From the NCBI RefSeq assembly GCF_005818865.1, contig NZ_VBRY01000002.1, positions 248,001-312,000 of the forward strand: DNA of 64,000 nt. Direction: 5' to 3'. Below the pieces are notes generated by a model. It worked only from the letters and a program-made list of their open reading frames with translations, was not told where the DNA came from and did no database searches. The stretch is from Mariprofundus erugo (lineage in GTDB: Bacteria > Pseudomonadota > Zetaproteobacteria > Mariprofundales > Mariprofundaceae). Shown here in pieces: positions 62,444 to 64,000 of the stretch. Every line of letters begins with the position of its first letter. Position 1 is the first letter of the stretch. The translations under genes were made by a program, and so were the position numbers.

Positions 62444-64000
62444 ATGCGGTTCGTGTTGTTGGTTATTGCGTCATGTTTTTTCGCCATGCCTTTTACTCAG
62501 GCAGCAACGATTGAGCAGCAGCGCGACTGGTTTACACAGGCCCACCGTGCGCTTGATGCCCACCATATGGACCGTTACGCCACGCTGAAAAAAAAGCTGG
62601 CTGATTACCCTTTATCCCCTTACCTCGATATCTGGGAGCAGCGAAAAGCGATTAGTGGCAAAAACGATGCTGAAATTGCTGCCACGCTGGAGTTATTCCC
62701 CGATATTCCCGAATCAGATGATCTGCGTAAGGCATGGGTCAAAAGCCTGGCTGAACGCAGCAAATGGAAAGAGGTGGCCAACCAGCTCGAGCACCACCCG
62801 CGTCTGAAGTCAAAGCTGGCCGAGCTGGCGATTGTTGCTGAATGGCATAGCGGCAACCAGGAACATGCCATGACCGAGTTTTCCAAACGGTGGGTCAACC
62901 TCGACAAATTTAGCGGCACCTCCATCAGTATGCATAAGGCCTGGCTGCGACAGGGACATCCCACCAGTGAAGAGCGCTGGTCACGCATCATCAAACTGGC
63001 CGGTAAAGGGCACTGGCGCGATATTGAGGCGCTTGACGGGCCGATGAGCAAACAGCAGAAAAAATGGCTGCACTACTGGCGCAATTTGCAAAAGAACCCG
63101 CAGTCCGCCTTTGCCCGCTGGCCCTCTTCACTATCGCCATCGTCACCTGTGTACACGGCATTATCCCAGGCCATGATCAGCGATGGTCTTACCCGCCTGG
63201 CCAGAAAAGACCCGCTGCAGGCCTATGCCATGCTGCAGCAGCTTCAAACCCGTATGCCATTTGACAGCAGCGATGGCTTCTATGATGAGGTGGCCAAAGA
63301 GATCGCCCTCAGGGCCGCACGCCAACATATGACAGTTGCCGCCGGCTGGCTGGAACAACTGCCTGATCGACAGAAGAGTGCTGAAACACGTGCGTGGCAG
63401 GCACGTATGTATATGCTCGACTACGACTGGGCCAAACTGTTGCAGTTCATCGAAGCCATGCCGACAGAAGAACAGCAGGAAGATCGCTGGCAGTACTGGC
63501 GGGGATATGCCCTGCAAGCCAGGGGAGATAACGAAAAGGCAAACGCTATTTTCGCTGCTGTTGCCAATGGCCGCGGCTATTACAGTTTTCTCGGTGCAGA
63601 GCGCATGGGCCTTCCATACAGCTTTGACAATGAACAAATAGCAGCATCTCCCGCCATGATTCGAGAGCTGGAACAGCGTTCGGGCGTCATACGTGCGCGG
63701 GAATGGCTGGCTCTGAAAAGCTACAGCAAGGCAGATCGTGAGTGGTATGCCGCTCTTGCTGCGGCCAACCCGGATGAATGGAAAGCAGCGGCTGTGATCG
63801 CCTCCGCATGGGAGTGGCCGGAGCAGGCCATCAGGGCTGCCTACCGGGCAGGAGCGATGAATGCCCTGGAGGAACGTTTTCCACTGCATTACCAGAAGGA
63901 TGTATTGCTGGCGGCAAAAGAAACGGGGCTGAGCCCCGCATCGATCTGGGGGGTCATACGCCAGGAGTCGTTGTTTAACAGGCAGGCGCTGTCACCGGCC
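62444..64000 (+). CDS. slt: Soluble lytic murein transglycosylase (partial, 3' end off the window)
   Basis: 519 codons visible. The protein begins with a signal peptide (to about residue 21, TQAAT). The long alpha-helical superhelical U-domain of Slt70 follows (for example YATLKKKLADYPLSPYLDIWEQR and YWRGYALQARGDNEKANAIFAAVA). The catalytic domain has just begun at the edge: SPASIWGVIRQESLFN contains the catalytic glutamate in RQES. It cleaves peptidoglycan to 1,6-anhydromuropeptides in the periplasm. The ATG at 62444 lies after AAGGGGTGGGT. The frame stays open to the last base, so the stop is outside. Confidence 0.94.
   Translation, partial: MRFVLLVIASCFFAMPFTQAATIEQQRDWFTQAHRALDAHHMDRYATLKKKLADYPLSPYLDIWEQRKAISGKNDAEIAATLELFPDIPESDDLRKAWVKSLAERSKWKEVANQLEHHPRLKSKLAELAIVAEWHSGNQEHAMTEFSKRWVNLDKFSGTSISMHKAWLRQGHPTSEERWSRIIKLAGKGHWRDIEALDGPMSKQQKKWLHYWRNLQKNPQSAFARWPSSLSPSSPVYTALSQAMISDGLTRLARKDPLQAYAMLQQLQTRMPFDSSDGFYDEVAKEIALRAARQHMTVAAGWLEQLPDRQKSAETRAWQARMYMLDYDWAKLLQFIEAMPTEEQQEDRWQYWRGYALQARGDNEKANAIFAAVANGRGYYSFLGAERMGLPYSFDNEQIAASPAMIRELEQRSGVIRAREWLALKSYSKADREWYAALAAANPDEWKAAAVIASAWEWPEQAIRAAYRAGAMNALEERFPLHYQKDVLLAAKETGLSPASIWGVIRQESLFNRQALSPA

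Overview
This window comes from a Gram-negative, aerobically respiring proteobacterium. The evidence is ubiquinone genes (ubiG, ubiD), lipoate metabolism, a TonB-dependent outer-membrane receptor, a soluble lytic transglycosylase, a PilZ protein and a BluB enzyme that needs oxygen. Separate E1 alpha and beta pyruvate dehydrogenase subunits, an E3 with its own lipoyl domain, and the mprF-acvB pair would fit an alpha- or zetaproteobacterium (Mariprofundus-like). That placement is inference from gene content only. Most genes look moderately GC-rich; two islands are visibly more AT-rich.

Layout. 1-10943: end of ubiG, an EAL/HDOD signalling protein, a lone peptide-ABC permease, lipB, a coupled pair of M16 peptidases with rsmD, and an mprF-acvB pair predicted to make and remove lysyl-phosphatidylglycerol. 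11107-18361: hemC, yciH and the pyruvate dehydrogenase genes pdhA, pdhB, pdhC and lpd. A structured repeat lies between pdhB and pdhC. 18538-29929: a large chemoreceptor, an MFS carrier, an HDOD protein, a ClC channel, a UvrD/Rep helicase, tpiA, secG and tRNA-Leu(GAG).

29930-35470 is an accessory island directly after the tRNA gene. It holds a CARF-domain nuclease of the Card1/Can2 type and a 1203-residue STAND ATPase with TPR repeats. No CRISPR array, cas gene or nucleotide cyclase is visible nearby. It ends in a truncated traT. 35766-43371: an RsbW-like kinase and STAS protein overlapping ubiD, a Sel1-repeat protein, TerB, PilZ, TauE and sugar mutarotase genes, and a small basic protein.

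43545-62300 is a cobalamin region: a B12 riboswitch, then btuB, tonB, btuF, bluB and cobQ, later cobU, cobT, cobC, cobS, btuC, btuD, cobO, a cbiX-like gene, cobA and a ferredoxin-like gene. Together they cover B12 uptake, DMB synthesis, nucleotide-loop assembly, adenosylation and the first corrin methylation. A second accessory insert (49684-53452) splits cobQ from cobU. It carries a DUF1016/YhcG nuclease, a shortened relative of it, and a restriction-endonuclease/nSTAND3 ATPase. A SEC-C/TPR protein follows. The window closes inside slt.

The two strongest leads are the CARF-nuclease/STAND cassette and a dispersed repeat of about 150 bases. The repeat has three copies (14892, 21520, 39971), folds into five successive hairpins, and shows compensatory changes in its second stem.
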